Notes: generated from the letters alone by a model not told the origin. 64,000 bases of DNA from B30-G6 sp963701385 (GCA_963701385.1 CAVOZW010000009.1:1-64000), one strand, 5' to 3'. Numbered from the stretch's first letter, positions 40,640 to 49,603 are shown. Made by a program: numbers and translations.

Positions 40640-41000
40640 ACTGTGAAAATAATTCCTTATCAGCGATACGGGTGATGTCGTGAGCTTAGAAAATTAGTGG
40701 GACCACGGGTTTGCCCGTTGGGGTCCTTGGAATAGATGTATCTTATATCATGGCTGATAGGTCAAGCCAATAAAGAAGGCCTCGTCACTTTTGTGACGTG
40801 TTCGGGGGAGGCCCCCATGCTGTCTGCATTGACTCCCTAAAACCTTTCAAACGCCAACCCTTGAAGCTTGAGCCCCTGATTTCCGAAATTGCATAATCAA
40901 CGCAGGTGTGATAATTTCTCAAAAACGATTGAAGAACCTCGCAGCGTGCTACGGGGGATGCGTTCGCCGTTGCGGTTCAGATTTGGTATATGGGGTTTTC
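40640..41000. other. Intergenic region between fabH and the sensor kinase
   Basis: 361 bp between divergent genes. It contains a hairpin GGACC-ACGGG-TTT-CCCGT-type at 40700-40726. No gene is supported; an upstream extension of the kinase frame from 40908 looks non-coding. Confidence 0.45.
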
Positions 41001-42542
41001 ATGTTTGCTCGGGCATTAAAAAGCAATGTTATCATCAGCGTTGCCGTTTTGCTGTTTATTGGCATGATTCTCATCGATTTTGTCGCTGTCAGAACATTTC
41101 AGCAGCGCGCCATCCAGGCTGAAATAGACAAATGTCTTCTGCTGGCTACGATGGTCGAGAATGATCTGGCTTGCAGGGATGACCTTTCGGAGTTTCCGCT
41201 TTCCCAAGAACTCAAGCAAAGGATCTTGCCTCTATTCAACGATTCCGGCATTTCGTGCGCTCGCATACAGTCGCTGGATAATCGCACGGCTATGATGTAC
41301 GGTGACTACTGCGGAGAGCACCTCCAACTCAAAAAGAAAGCCACCATGGCCATTGAATCCGGCCAACGCAAGATCGACTTTTCAGGATCAGTGTGGGGTG
41401 TTTACTGGTGGCAACGAGAAAGGGTGGTTCTTTCCGCGCCTCTGCTGGTGGGGGGACATGTTGTCGGCGGTATCAGCCTCGCAAGAAACCTGGAAGCATT
41501 GTATCAGGATCTTCGCAAAGCACAGAAATTTGTGTTCATCTACCTTTTCATTAATGTTGTCATTTTGACATTCATCGGATTTCATCGGCTCTTTAAAATA
41601 TTTCTGGAACCCATCGAAAGACTGGCCAAAAGAGCCGAGAATTACCAGGAAACCGATGGGGCGTTTTTCCCTGTTCGTAAACAAGACAATGAATTGCAGG
41701 TTCTATCAAGATCGTTGAACAGCATGACTCGGCGGATCACAGAAGATAAAAACAAGTTACAGGAAGCTGTTCACAGGCTGGAAAAAACCAATACCGAACT
41801 CAACAAAGCCCAGGAGGAGATTATTCGGGCCGAAAAGCTGGCCTCTGTTGGCAGGCTCTCTTCAGGGATAGCACATGAGATCGGCAATCCCATCGGCATT
41901 ATCATGGGATATCTAGAGTTGCTCAAACAGCGTGATCTTGCAGCGCAGGACAAGCTGGATTACATTTTGAGAACGGAGAAAGAGATCCACCGGATGGACA
42001 CCGTGATAAGGCAGCTGCTGGATCTGTCCAGACCATCGGCTGTCGATTCAGGTGTCGTATCCATCCACGAAGTTATCGATGACATCGCAAACGTTCTGAA
42101 TGTGCAGCCGCTCATGTCGAATATTGAGTTGACCCTTTCCCTTGAAGCCCAATCCGATCTGGTCACGGCAGATCCAAATCAGTTGCGTCAGGTGTTTTTG
42201 AACCTAGCCATCAATGCGGCAGATGCCATCGCCACTGACCCTAAGGGAAAACAAGGCAAGCTCGAAATCATGAGTGAAGTCAACGAGATGAATTTGGTGC
42301 ATGAGAAGCGTCTTGGCAAAAGCATCGATATCCGCTTCATCGACAACGGCCCCGGGATACCCCAAGAGATTCTGGATAATGTCTTTGATCCTTTTTTTAC
42401 GACCAAAGCACCTGGAAAAGGGACTGGTTTGGGACTCTATGTCTGTTTCATGATCGTCGATTCGATGGGGGGAAACATACAGGCGCACAGTACGAAAGGG
42501 CAGGGGACGACGATGACGATTACCCTGCCGTTGGCCGAATAG
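41001..42542 (+). CDS. Membrane sensor histidine kinase
   Basis: 513 residues from the ATG at 41001, preceded by GGGG; the longer frame from 40908 starts with non-coding-like sequence. Order: membrane helix (about 9-30), periplasmic sensor (about 31-170), second helix (about 183-203, FVFIYLFINVVILTFIGF), HAMP-like linker, coiled coil, HisKA with LSSGIAHEIGNPIGII (phospho-His), then HATPase with NLAINAADAI (N box), DNGPGIP (G1) and GKGTGLGLYV (G2). Partner of the NtrC-type regulator that follows after 101 bp. Signal sensed is unknown. Confidence 0.93.
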   Translation: MFARALKSNVIISVAVLLFIGMILIDFVAVRTFQQRAIQAEIDKCLLLATMVENDLACRDDLSEFPLSQELKQRILPLFNDSGISCARIQSLDNRTAMMYGDYCGEHLQLKKKATMAIESGQRKIDFSGSVWGVYWWQRERVVLSAPLLVGGHVVGGISLARNLEALYQDLRKAQKFVFIYLFINVVILTFIGFHRLFKIFLEPIERLAKRAENYQETDGAFFPVRKQDNELQVLSRSLNSMTRRITEDKNKLQEAVHRLEKTNTELNKAQEEIIRAEKLASVGRLSSGIAHEIGNPIGIIMGYLELLKQRDLAAQDKLDYILRTEKEIHRMDTVIRQLLDLSRPSAVDSGVVSIHEVIDDIANVLNVQPLMSNIELTLSLEAQSDLVTADPNQLRQVFLNLAINAADAIATDPKGKQGKLEIMSEVNEMNLVHEKRLGKSIDIRFIDNGPGIPQEILDNVFDPFFTTKAPGKGTGLGLYVCFMIVDSMGGNIQAHSTKGQGTTMTITLPLAE

Positions 42543-42643
42543 AACAGGTTCTAATCTGTAGACCTTTAGACCATTAGCCGCCTATCGTCTAAACACCTAC
42601 AAGGCTATCACTTCAATTATCGACGCTTTTAAAGGTAAACGTT

Positions 42644-44041
42644 ATGCATGATAAAAATGATTCACCCAAGAAAAAACGATTGTTAATCATCGATGATGAA
42701 GAAAACATGCGGCACATGCTTTCAGCCATGTTGAAACATTTTGGCTACGACGTTCAATCTGCTGCCGATGGTCATCAGGGTCTGCTGCTGATGGATGAAT
42801 CAACATTTGACTTCGTTCTGTGTGATATCAAAATGCCCAATATGGATGGCATGACCTTTCTAGCGGAGGTTGACAAAAGAAAATACGATACCACCATCAT
42901 CATGATGTCGGCATACGGCAGTGTGGAAACCGCCATTGCCGCAATGAAGAACGGGGCCTACGATTACATATCTAAACCGTTCAAGGCCGATGAAGTCCAG
43001 ATGACGCTGAAGAAAGCGGAAGAGCGTGAGCGATTGAAGCGAGAAAACCGGCTATTGCGCGAAAGGATATCGCACATTGAAGAGAATTATCGCTTCAGGA
43101 ATATGATTGGAAAAAGCAGCACCATGAAGGACGTTTTCAAGCTGGTGGAAAAGGTTGCGCAATACAATACGACCGTATTGATATTCGGAGAAAGCGGTAC
43201 CGGCAAGGAACTGATCGCAAAGGGTATTCACTTGTCCGGAAACCGATCAGAGCAGAACCTTGTTTCCGTGAATTGCGGCGGCATTCCGGAGAACCTGTTG
43301 GAGAGTGAATTTTTTGGATACAAAAAAGGTGCCTTTACCGGTGCGGACAGAGACAAGAAAGGACTTTTTCAAGAGGCAGACAAGGGAACTATTTTTCTGG
43401 ATGAGATCGGGGAACTGCCGCTGTCGCTGCAGGTGAAACTTCTCAGGGTGTTGCAGGAGAATGAAATCCGGCCTGTTGGAAGTACCAAAGCTGTTCGGGT
43501 GGATGTCCGTATCATTGCAGCGACCCAGAAAAATCTGGCGGATGAAGTTGCCGGAGGTCGTTTTCGAGAAGACCTGTTTTACAGGCTCAATGTATTGAGT
43601 ATTCATCTCCCGCCGCTGAGAGATCGGCTGGAGGATTTACCGCTGCTTATGGATCACTTTATCGGCAGATTCAACACGCGGATCGGAAAGAACATTCGAA
43701 CCGTCTCGCCTGCCGCCATTGCCTATCTCCTCGCCTACCATTGGCCCGGCAATATCAGGGAACTGGAAAACATTATCGAGCGAGCCGTCGTGCTTTCCGA
43801 AGAGGACCAGATTGGACCGGAGCTATTACCGCCCGCCTTGACAGACAAGCCCGAACCGGACTGCGCTGAAGAGAAGGACCGAATCTACTCGCTGAAGGTT
43901 GCACGGAAGGGCCTGGAAAAAAAGATGATCGTGCGTGCACTGAAGGAGACCCAAGGGAATCGAACCAGGGCTTCGAAGCTGCTGGAGATCAGTCATCCGT
44001 CGCTGCTGAGCAAGATGAAGGTCTATGAAATCGATTTGTAA
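42644..44041 (+). CDS. NtrC-family sigma54-dependent response regulator
   Basis: 465 residues. Receiver domain (about 10-125) with IDDEEN and phospho-acceptor in VLCDIKMPNMDGM (about residue 65). AAA+ domain with IFGESGTGKELIA (Walker A), KKGAFTGAD (GAFTGA loop that contacts sigma54) and GTIFLDEIGELPL (Walker B). C-terminal Fis-type HTH (QGNRTRASKLLEISHPSLL). It would switch on sigma54 promoters when phosphorylated by the upstream kinase. Target genes are not evident; no clear -24/-12 site was found nearby. Confidence 0.95.
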   Translation: MHDKNDSPKKKRLLIIDDEENMRHMLSAMLKHFGYDVQSAADGHQGLLLMDESTFDFVLCDIKMPNMDGMTFLAEVDKRKYDTTIIMMSAYGSVETAIAAMKNGAYDYISKPFKADEVQMTLKKAEERERLKRENRLLRERISHIEENYRFRNMIGKSSTMKDVFKLVEKVAQYNTTVLIFGESGTGKELIAKGIHLSGNRSEQNLVSVNCGGIPENLLESEFFGYKKGAFTGADRDKKGLFQEADKGTIFLDEIGELPLSLQVKLLRVLQENEIRPVGSTKAVRVDVRIIAATQKNLADEVAGGRFREDLFYRLNVLSIHLPPLRDRLEDLPLLMDHFIGRFNTRIGKNIRTVSPAAIAYLLAYHWPGNIRELENIIERAVVLSEEDQIGPELLPPALTDKPEPDCAEEKDRIYSLKVARKGLEKKMIVRALKETQGNRTRASKLLEISHPSLLSKMKVYEIDL

Positions 44042-44121
44042 TGACCTTGTAACCCACAAGCGGCAATCATTCAGCTGATTACCGCTTATGGTTATAGTGT
44101 TTGCCGTTAAGCGCCGAGGCC

Positions 44122-44841
44122 TTAGTCGAAGGCCATCTTCGTTTTCCAAACTTCCCAGACCTTGCCCACGAGATCGGGTCCGGGTTTGAGGGTCATTTTT
44201 CCGGGTTTCCAACCCGACGGTGTCGCCTCTCCGCCCTTGCTTTCTCTGACCAGCTGAAACGCCTGCACCTGGCGAAATGTTTCGGAAACATTCCTGCCAA
44301 CGGGCGGCGTCAGAACTTCGTAGCCCTGAACCACGCCATCCGGGTCGATAATGAAACGGCCACGGTTTTCAACACCTGCATCCTCATCAAAGATGCCAAA
44401 AAGCTTGCCGACTTTACCACCGGTGTCGGAAAGCATCGGATAAGGAATGCCGCCTTGCACCATTTTGGAGAGTTCGTGGTCGTTCCACATCTTGTGAACA
44501 AAGACACTGTCAATACTCATGGAGAGAATTTCAACGCCTAATTTCTGGAATTCGGGATATTTTTCGGCAACTGCCGAAATTTCCGTTGCTCACACAAAGG
44601 TAAAATCACCTGGATAGAAACAGAGCAGTACCCATTTCCCGAGATACTCGGATAGTTTGGTCGAAATAAATTTTCCCTGATGGTAGCCTGGTGCCGCAAA
44701 ATCCGGTACTTTTTTCCCAACATGTATCATGGTTGAAATCTCCTTGCTGGCCGTTGTTGTTTCTTGAATCTGTTCGTCGACGTCTTCACCGACGGGCCCT
44801 CCGGTGGGTCGCGCACAACCGACTTTCATGTCTTCGGGCAT
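44122..44841 (-). CDS. Peroxiredoxin selenoprotein (AhpC/Prx1 class), Sec84
   Basis: Thiol/selenol peroxidase reducing hydrogen peroxide or organic peroxides. From the ATG at 44841 (GGAGG upstream) the frame reads to FYPGDFTFV, then TGA at 44592-44590, then ATEISAVAEKYPEFQKLGVE and on to the stop, 239 residues in all. In peroxiredoxins the position after FTFV is the peroxidatic Cys (FTFVCPTE), so TGA encodes selenocysteine there. A 7-bp hairpin follows the TGA. The usual resolving Cys region reads GEATPSGWKPG with Thr for Cys, so the partner thiol may be Cys9 or Cys74 or an outside protein. Read without Sec, the gene would appear as two broken frames. Confidence 0.9.
44562..44579 (-). promoter_or_regulatory. 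Bacterial SECIS hairpin of the peroxiredoxin
   Basis: On the minus strand TTTCGGC and GCCGAAA pair around an AGTT loop. The loop starts 18 bases after the TGA and has G at its second position, within the known limits for bacterial SECIS elements. Confidence 0.7.
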
Positions 44842-45093
44842 CGTCACCTCCTTAGATTTGTGATGGGTAATATTCAGTTCAGCCTCGATCATTATGAGCA
44901 AATGCCAATAATAGCACATACGCTTTCCTGCGGCGCTTGTCAAGTTCAAGAGCCCTGATGTCGACCAGGGCAAACAAACGATGGTACACCCAATGGCCGG
45001 CATCTGCACAGAGAGCCCTTTTTACAGGAATCCGATTTCTTTTATCCTAATTTGAAACCCTCATATCAGGTTAATGCAAGATGGATGATTGGG

Positions 45094-45453
45094 TCAAAGA
45101 CTGATAACCGTTGCATCACATGCCAGGCGAATCAACTCTGCTGCGCCGGCCAGACGTGCATTATCCAGAAGATCGTTTTCTGATATTTTTCGCGTGGCCG
45201 CACAAGGGGTACACACCAGTATCGGTACTTCATGGGCTTCCAGGTAGGCCAGGTGGTCGTCTGCAGCATCCCCGGTGGCGGAACGAAGGTGATCTGCAAT
45301 ACCCTTGCGTGCCAGATAGACAGCTTCATCCAGAAGGAACAGGGTCACCTGTTTGCCTTCCTGGTGCGCCACCATGGCAAGAAAGATAGCGCGGGTGGCG
45401 CGATTGGGGTTGTCGGTTCCGCAGGCCAGTGTGATAACGACTTGCTTGTTCAT
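45094..45453 (-). CDS. DsrE-family protein, Cys version
   Basis: A 119-residue DsrE/TusD-fold protein. Seen: VVITLACGTDNPNRATRAIF at the N-terminus, a GKQVTLFLLDEAV strand-loop, and HEVPILVCTPCAATR with two Cys. These proteins accept or pass sulfur on a conserved Cys. It is the Cys homologue of the selenoprotein at 5670-6020, with the same spacing around the CTPC motif. It lies 252 bp upstream of and co-directional with the selenoprotein peroxiredoxin and may share its transcript. Confidence 0.88.
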   Translation of the reverse strand: MNKQVVITLACGTDNPNRATRAIFLAMVAHQEGKQVTLFLLDEAVYLARKGIADHLRSATGDAADDHLAYLEAHEVPILVCTPCAATRKISENDLLDNARLAGAAELIRLACDATVISL

Positions 45454-45477
45454 CAGGCATTTCCTTTCTTGCCAGAA

Positions 45478-46095
45478 TCACTCAATCCCGGCATTCTTGA
45501 ATAGTTTCTCGATATTGAGTTTGTTGATGCTTTCTGTGAAGATATCCCCCATAAGGATTTCGCCGGCTCCGCGCCCCATGATCTTGGCGCGTTCCGCCGT
45601 TCCAGACACTGTTTCCCTGCCTGTTTTCTGGTTGTTCTGGGTCAGTTGGACCTCGTAGCTGAAGTCCGATACCCATGTCCGGTCCTTCAAATCCAATCGA
45701 AACGTGTTGAGGGTCAGCTCGAATCGGGGTGCGTCATTCATTTCTTCTTCCACAACGACAATGCCCATGGTTTTCAGACGTTTTTTCATTGCGGTTTTAA
45801 TCAGACCGGGGAGTCGGTAGGTCGGAATCGCGCCATTTGGCTTTTTGGGGGTGTGGTACAAGGCAAAGCTTCCATCCCATTTGTCAAATTCTTTTCTGGC
45901 ACTTTCTGAAAGAAAATCCATTGAAGTCCGCCCGTCCAGGACCTGCAGGTTAACTTTTTTACCTTTCAAATCAAGGGATGATTCTGGAAAGTCGTATTTG
46001 ACGTAGAAGTGATACGATTTTGCACAAGCAACCAGCATGAGCAGGATGGTGGCGGCGGCGATCAGGGTTCTCAGGTTTGATGGGTATGGTTTCAT
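45478..46095 (-). CDS. Putative lipoprotein
   Basis: 205 residues. Signal peptide with lipobox LLMLVAC (Cys about residue 24), then a mature domain with KGKKVNLQVLDGRTSMDF and VVVEEEMNDAPRFELTLN, resembling small outer-membrane lipoproteins with a YajG-like fold. No catalytic motif. Followed at 24 bp by the DsrE gene on the same strand, so co-transcription is possible. Function unknown. Confidence 0.7.
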   Translation of the reverse strand: MKPYPSNLRTLIAAATILLMLVACAKSYHFYVKYDFPESSLDLKGKKVNLQVLDGRTSMDFLSESARKEFDKWDGSFALYHTPKKPNGAIPTYRLPGLIKTAMKKRLKTMGIVVVEEEMNDAPRFELTLNTFRLDLKDRTWVSDFSYEVQLTQNNQKTGRETVSGTAERAKIMGRGAGEILMGDIFTESINKLNIEKLFKNAGIE

Positions 46096-46594
46096 GTATT
46101 CTAGCTCCTCATGGGTCAGGTGTTTTTAACGAGTCAGGATGGTCTGGTCTGTCTCACAACCTAAAATGGTCTTTTTTCCCCCTGCCGGCGTTGGAAGGCC
46201 TGATTTAACCCCTCAAAACAGCATACAATTCCTGCGGATTAAATCTGCCTTCCGCCTTGGCAAAACAAAAAAAATCCCTATTTCTGGACGGAAAATGTGC
46301 AGGCATTTTCCGTCCGTGATGCCACGTGCCCAAGCGCGTGAACCGCAACAGCGAGCGCATTCCCCATGGGCTCTGCCGTCCGGCAGAGCTTCGCATGCCG
46401 CGGGGTTAGCGAGCGAGTCTAAATTAGAAAAACTTCCTTTCGGTCGGAGATTTCTCGCAGCTTGCTGCGAAGTTCTTCAATATTCACTTATCCCATTTTT
46501 TGCTCGTAAAATAAACTAAAAAGAACCATCGGTGTTGTCAACGAAGGCTCTTCTCCCAATCAGTTGGGAGAAAGGGTTCCAGGGGTCCAGGATT
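46096..46594. other. Repeat-rich intergenic region
   Basis: About 500 bp with no supported gene. It holds the second copy of the dispersed repeat (46338-46482) and, at 46550-46594, a hairpin CTCCCAATC-AGTTGGGAG plus CCAGGGGTCC repeats linked to the element at 46595-46781. Confidence 0.5.
46338..46482. repeat. Dispersed repeat, copy 2
   Basis: Begins TGAACCGCAACAGCGAGCGC and ends TCTCGCAGCTTGCTGCGAAG then TTCTTCAAT, matching 30297-30380 at both ends. About 60 extra bases lie in its middle (46396-46452). Confidence 0.6.
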
Positions 46595-46781
46595 CAAGGA
46601 TCCAAGTGTTTGTTTTCCAGGGATTTGATCTTTGCTTTCGGCATTCTCTCGACATCCCCGATTTCCTCTCTTGATTCCTGAAAGCTTTCTTTTTGCACAT
46701 AACCCAAGTCACCAGATATATATGCAAACAAAGCCTATACGATTTCTGCCAAACGTTTAACTCTTTATAATTTTTGAGCAT
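46595..46781 (-). pseudogene. Four-helix-bundle (S23/IVS-type) gene with internal deletion
   Basis: The N-terminal part reads YKELNVWQKSYRLCLHIY, the typical opening of the four-helix-bundle protein family first found in 23S intervening sequences. In another frame the DNA soon reads EIGDVERMPKAKIKSLENKH then LDP and stop, the typical end. The central helices are missing, so the gene is a deletion remnant of about 187 bp. It is bounded by CCAGGGGTCCAGGATTC-type repeats, which recur around 57744-58046. Confidence 0.6.
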
Positions 46782-46782
46782 A

Positions 46783-47010
46783 TCACTCGAATCCTGGACC
46801 CCTGGACCCCTGGAATCCTTCTTTTAGATCAACTCGTTTGGAGATGATCCAATTGTTTTTACTTGCAATATCAAAAGCCTTTGTGTAAATATTTCCTATA
46901 CGTTCTTTTTTGTTGTCGTTTGTAACTGCAGCAAGGTCAAAAACGCTTTGTTGGGCTGCAGGCTCACCTGGGATCAAGGATGATGGCATCGTTGCATAGT
47001 GGTCTGTCAT
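46783..47010 (-). CDS. Small hypothetical protein, 3' end replaced
   Basis: A 75-residue frame starting MTDHYATMPSSLIPGEPAAQ. Its middle (LAAVTNDNKKERIGNIYTKA) looks protein-like. The last residues GSRGPGFE are encoded by the CCAGGGGTCC repeat of the adjacent element, suggesting that the original 3' end was cut off. No ribosome binding site stands out and no family is recognised. Confidence 0.35.
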   Translation of the reverse strand: MTDHYATMPSSLIPGEPAAQQSVFDLAAVTNDNKKERIGNIYTKAFDIASKNNWIISKRVDLKEGFQGSRGPGFE

Positions 47011-47056
47011 CGCTTATTCGTGTAACCAAACTTTTATCAAGAAGGAGGACTGTCGA

Positions 47057-48070
47057 ATGAAAGGACTAAAGATTTGTATCATTATGTTAGCCATTCTTGC
47101 CATGACCGGTGTTGCTATGGCTGGAACGCTCCAGGACGTCAGGGCCAAAGGGTTCATACAAGCGGGTGTCAATGGTGATCTCTTTGGATTCGGTAAAGCC
47201 GATGAGAAAGGTGTGTGGAAAGGGCTCGATGTGGATACGGCCAGGGCTATATCGGCGGCAGTCTTCGGCGATGCCGACAAGGTCAAATACACGCCATTAA
47301 CGGCCAAAACGCGTTTCACGGCACTTCAGTCCGGTGAAATCGATGTCCTGACAAGAAACTGCACCCAGACACTTGGACGCGATACCGCTCTGGGACTCGA
47401 TTTCTGTCAGGTCAACTACTATGACGGCCAGGGATTTCTCGTACCCAAGAAACTGGGTGTAAAGACTGCCATGGAGCTCGATGGCGCTACCGTGTGCGTG
47501 CTGCCGGGTACGACCACCGAGTTGAATGTCGCGGATTATTTCAGAGCCAACGGGATGAAAATGAGCCCCGTCGTCATCGAAAACACCGCCGAGCTGGCCA
47601 AGGCCTTCTTTGCCGGACGATGTGACGTTCTGACGTCGGACGCCTCCCAGCTGGCGGGCACGCGTGCTGTGGCTCCGAATCCGAAAGACTACATGATTCT
47701 GCCGACAATCATTTCAAAAGAGCCTTTGGCGCCCGCGGTTCGTCACGGTGACAACCAGTGGAAGGACATTGTCCACTACAGCGTTCTGGCGATGATCGAG
47801 GCCGAGGAACTCGGTATCACATCGCAGAATGTCGACAAGATGCTCGACAGCAAAGATCCGAAAATTATGCGCTTTCTCGGGGTTACCGAGGGGAACGGCA
47901 AAGCCTTGGGTCTGGATGAAAAATTTGCTTACAACATCGTCAAGCTAGTTGGAAATTACGGGGAAATCTTTGAGAGAAACGTCGGCGTCAACACACCCCT
48001 GGGCATCGAACGCGGCTTGAATGCGCTCTGGACCAATGGCGGCCTGATGTATTCACCGCCTTTCAAGTAA
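47057..48070 (+). CDS. aapJ: Polar amino acid ABC transporter, substrate-binding protein
   Basis: Periplasmic binding protein of a general L-amino acid uptake system (glutamate, glutamine, aspartate and similar). 337 residues: signal peptide (about 1-22, IIMLAILAMTGVAMA), then the SBP_bac_3 fold with LFGFGKADEKGVWKGLDVDT, TRFTALQSGEIDVLTRNCTQ and DGATVCVLPGTTTELN, close to AapJ. AAGGAGGA before the ATG is very strong, fitting the excess of binding protein over permease. A hairpin follows the gene. Confidence 0.93.
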   Translation: MKGLKICIIMLAILAMTGVAMAGTLQDVRAKGFIQAGVNGDLFGFGKADEKGVWKGLDVDTARAISAAVFGDADKVKYTPLTAKTRFTALQSGEIDVLTRNCTQTLGRDTALGLDFCQVNYYDGQGFLVPKKLGVKTAMELDGATVCVLPGTTTELNVADYFRANGMKMSPVVIENTAELAKAFFAGRCDVLTSDASQLAGTRAVAPNPKDYMILPTIISKEPLAPAVRHGDNQWKDIVHYSVLAMIEAEELGITSQNVDKMLDSKDPKIMRFLGVTEGNGKALGLDEKFAYNIVKLVGNYGEIFERNVGVNTPLGIERGLNALWTNGGLMYSPPFK

Positions 48071-48109
48071 GCGTACTTTAAGTTAGATCAAGTTTTATTG
48101 TAATATGTT

Positions 48110-48146
48110 CCGCTGCAGCCGGATGGTAAAGGGCTGCAGCGGGATT
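48110..48146 (+). terminator. Hairpin between aapJ and aapQ
   Basis: Perfect 11-bp stem CCGCTGCAGCC/GGCTGCAGCGG with an 11-base loop, followed by GATTTT. Such a partial terminator or RNA stabiliser commonly keeps the binding-protein mRNA above the permease mRNA. Confidence 0.75.
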
Positions 48147-48210
48147 TTCGTCACACAAAAAACATCCTCACGTATAATAACATCGTATCACGATTTCATT
48201 ATCAGATACT

Positions 48211-49407
48211 ATGCAGACAAACCCAGAAAATATCCAAGGGGCGTCCGTTTCCAAAGGGGTTGCCTTGTTCAGCGACCCCAAAAAACGATCGATTTTTTTT
48301 CAGATCGTGACGCTTCTGCTGGTGGGGCTGCTGGCCTATTACCTGATATCCAATACGATCACCAACCTTGATAAACAGTCCATTGCAACCGGTATCGGTT
48401 TTCTGCACAAGGAGGCCGCTTTTGAGATCGGGGAATCGCCCATTGCCTATTCCGCTGCCGATACCTATGGCCGCGCCCTTGTGGTCGGTTTTTTAAATAC
48501 CCTGATCGTGTCGTCTGTGGGGATTGTCATCACCATCCTTTTAGGCACAGTGGTCGGTGTTGCCCGCCTGTCTTCCAACTGGCTGGTATCGAAACTGGCT
48601 GCCGGCTATATAGAGCTTTTCCAAGACATCCCCGTGCTTCTGCAGCTTTTTTTCTGGTATGCCTTTTTTTACAATATCCTGCCTTCACCGAAGCAGGCCT
48701 TGAATCCGGTTGTGGGTGTTTTTCTGAGCAATCGCGGGCTGGTTTTTGGGATTCCGGAATCACATCCGGTTTATAAATATGTTGCCCTTGCACTGGTTGT
48801 TGCCTGTATCGGCGCCTTTCTTATACGTCGCTGGGCCAGGGCCAGGCAGGAGCGGACAGGGCAGATATTCCCTGTTTTCCGTGTCTCACTGGTTATTTTT
48901 ATCGGGTTTCCCCTGTTGGTCTGGGTACTGGGAGGTGCCCCCACGGCCATGAATGTTCCTGTTTTGAAAGGATTCAATTTTGTCGGGGGTAGAAACATCA
49001 GTCCTGAGTTTACTGCGTTGCTGCTGGGGCTGATTCTATACACGGCCGCGTTTGTGGCCGAGGTGGTTCGGGCCGGTATTCAATCGGTGAGCAAAGGACA
49101 GACGGAAGCAGCCATGTCCCTGGGTCTCAAACCGGCCTTTGTTCTGAATCTGGTGATCTTGCCCCAGGCCTTGCGGGTCATCATCCCGCCGCTGACGAGT
49201 CAGATGCTGAACCTCACCAAAAACAGTTCCCTGGCCGTGGCCATCGGTTATCCTGATTTCGTTTCCGTGGCCGGCACAACCATCAACCAGACCGGCCAGG
49301 CCATCGAAGGGGTGGCGCTGATGATGATCGTGTATCTTACCTTGAGTCTGCTCACGTCGGCTTTCATGAACTGGTACAATAAAAAGATGGCCCTGGTGGA
49401 GAGGTGA
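48211..49407 (+). CDS. aapQ: Polar amino acid ABC transporter permease (AapQ type)
   Basis: Inner-membrane permease. 398 residues with about eight membrane helices. The N-terminal VALFSDPKKRSIFFQIVTLL, YIELFQDIPVLLQLFFWY and the C-terminal EAAMSLGLKPAFVLNLVILP QALRV-type loop (EAA motif that docks on the ATPase) are typical of AapQ. The long insert between the first and second halves is also a family trait. Pairs with aapM. Confidence 0.93.
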   Translation: MQTNPENIQGASVSKGVALFSDPKKRSIFFQIVTLLLVGLLAYYLISNTITNLDKQSIATGIGFLHKEAAFEIGESPIAYSAADTYGRALVVGFLNTLIVSSVGIVITILLGTVVGVARLSSNWLVSKLAAGYIELFQDIPVLLQLFFWYAFFYNILPSPKQALNPVVGVFLSNRGLVFGIPESHPVYKYVALALVVACIGAFLIRRWARARQERTGQIFPVFRVSLVIFIGFPLLVWVLGGAPTAMNVPVLKGFNFVGGRNISPEFTALLLGLILYTAAFVAEVVRAGIQSVSKGQTEAAMSLGLKPAFVLNLVILPQALRVIIPPLTSQMLNLTKNSSLAVAIGYPDFVSVAGTTINQTGQAIEGVALMMIVYLTLSLLTSAFMNWYNKKMALVER

Positions 49408-49408
49408 T

Positions 49409-49567
49409 ACAAGTTTATTGGGTTTATCGGGTTTCTTGGGTTTCTTGAGTTGATGAAATGGGGAAGGGTTGATTGCTATCATGCCCTTGTGACAGTGGGC
49501 AACACAATAAACACAATAAACACAACGAACTCAACGAACACAACGAACACAACGAACGCAATGAACT
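49409..49567. repeat. Repeat-rich spacer between aapQ and aapM
   Basis: The left part has GGGTTTATC/GGGTTTCTT 9-mers. The right part (49500-49567) has AACACAATA/AACACAACG 9-mers. The two halves are roughly complementary, so the 196-bp spacer can form a long imperfect hairpin. The segment TTGATGAAATGG...GCTATCATGCCC, read on the minus strand, resembles the lead-in to the minisatellite at 53788. Confidence 0.6.
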
Positions 49568-49603
49568 CAAGCAAGCAGTCTAAACAGCTAAAAAGCTTTC
49601 AAA

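Noticed and set aside
40908..41000. N-terminal extension of the sensor kinase
   Set aside because: The 31 extra codons are Cys/Arg-rich and unlike a kinase start; the ATG at 41001 has a ribosome binding site and leads straight into the first membrane helix.
44122..44841. Frameshifted or split peroxiredoxin pseudogene
   Set aside because: Both halves are in the same frame, separated only by one TGA at the catalytic position.
46139..46519. Rightward ORF across the dispersed repeat (also at 30246)
   Set aside because: The shared peptide comes from the repeated DNA itself; both frames differ in length and lack ribosome binding sites.
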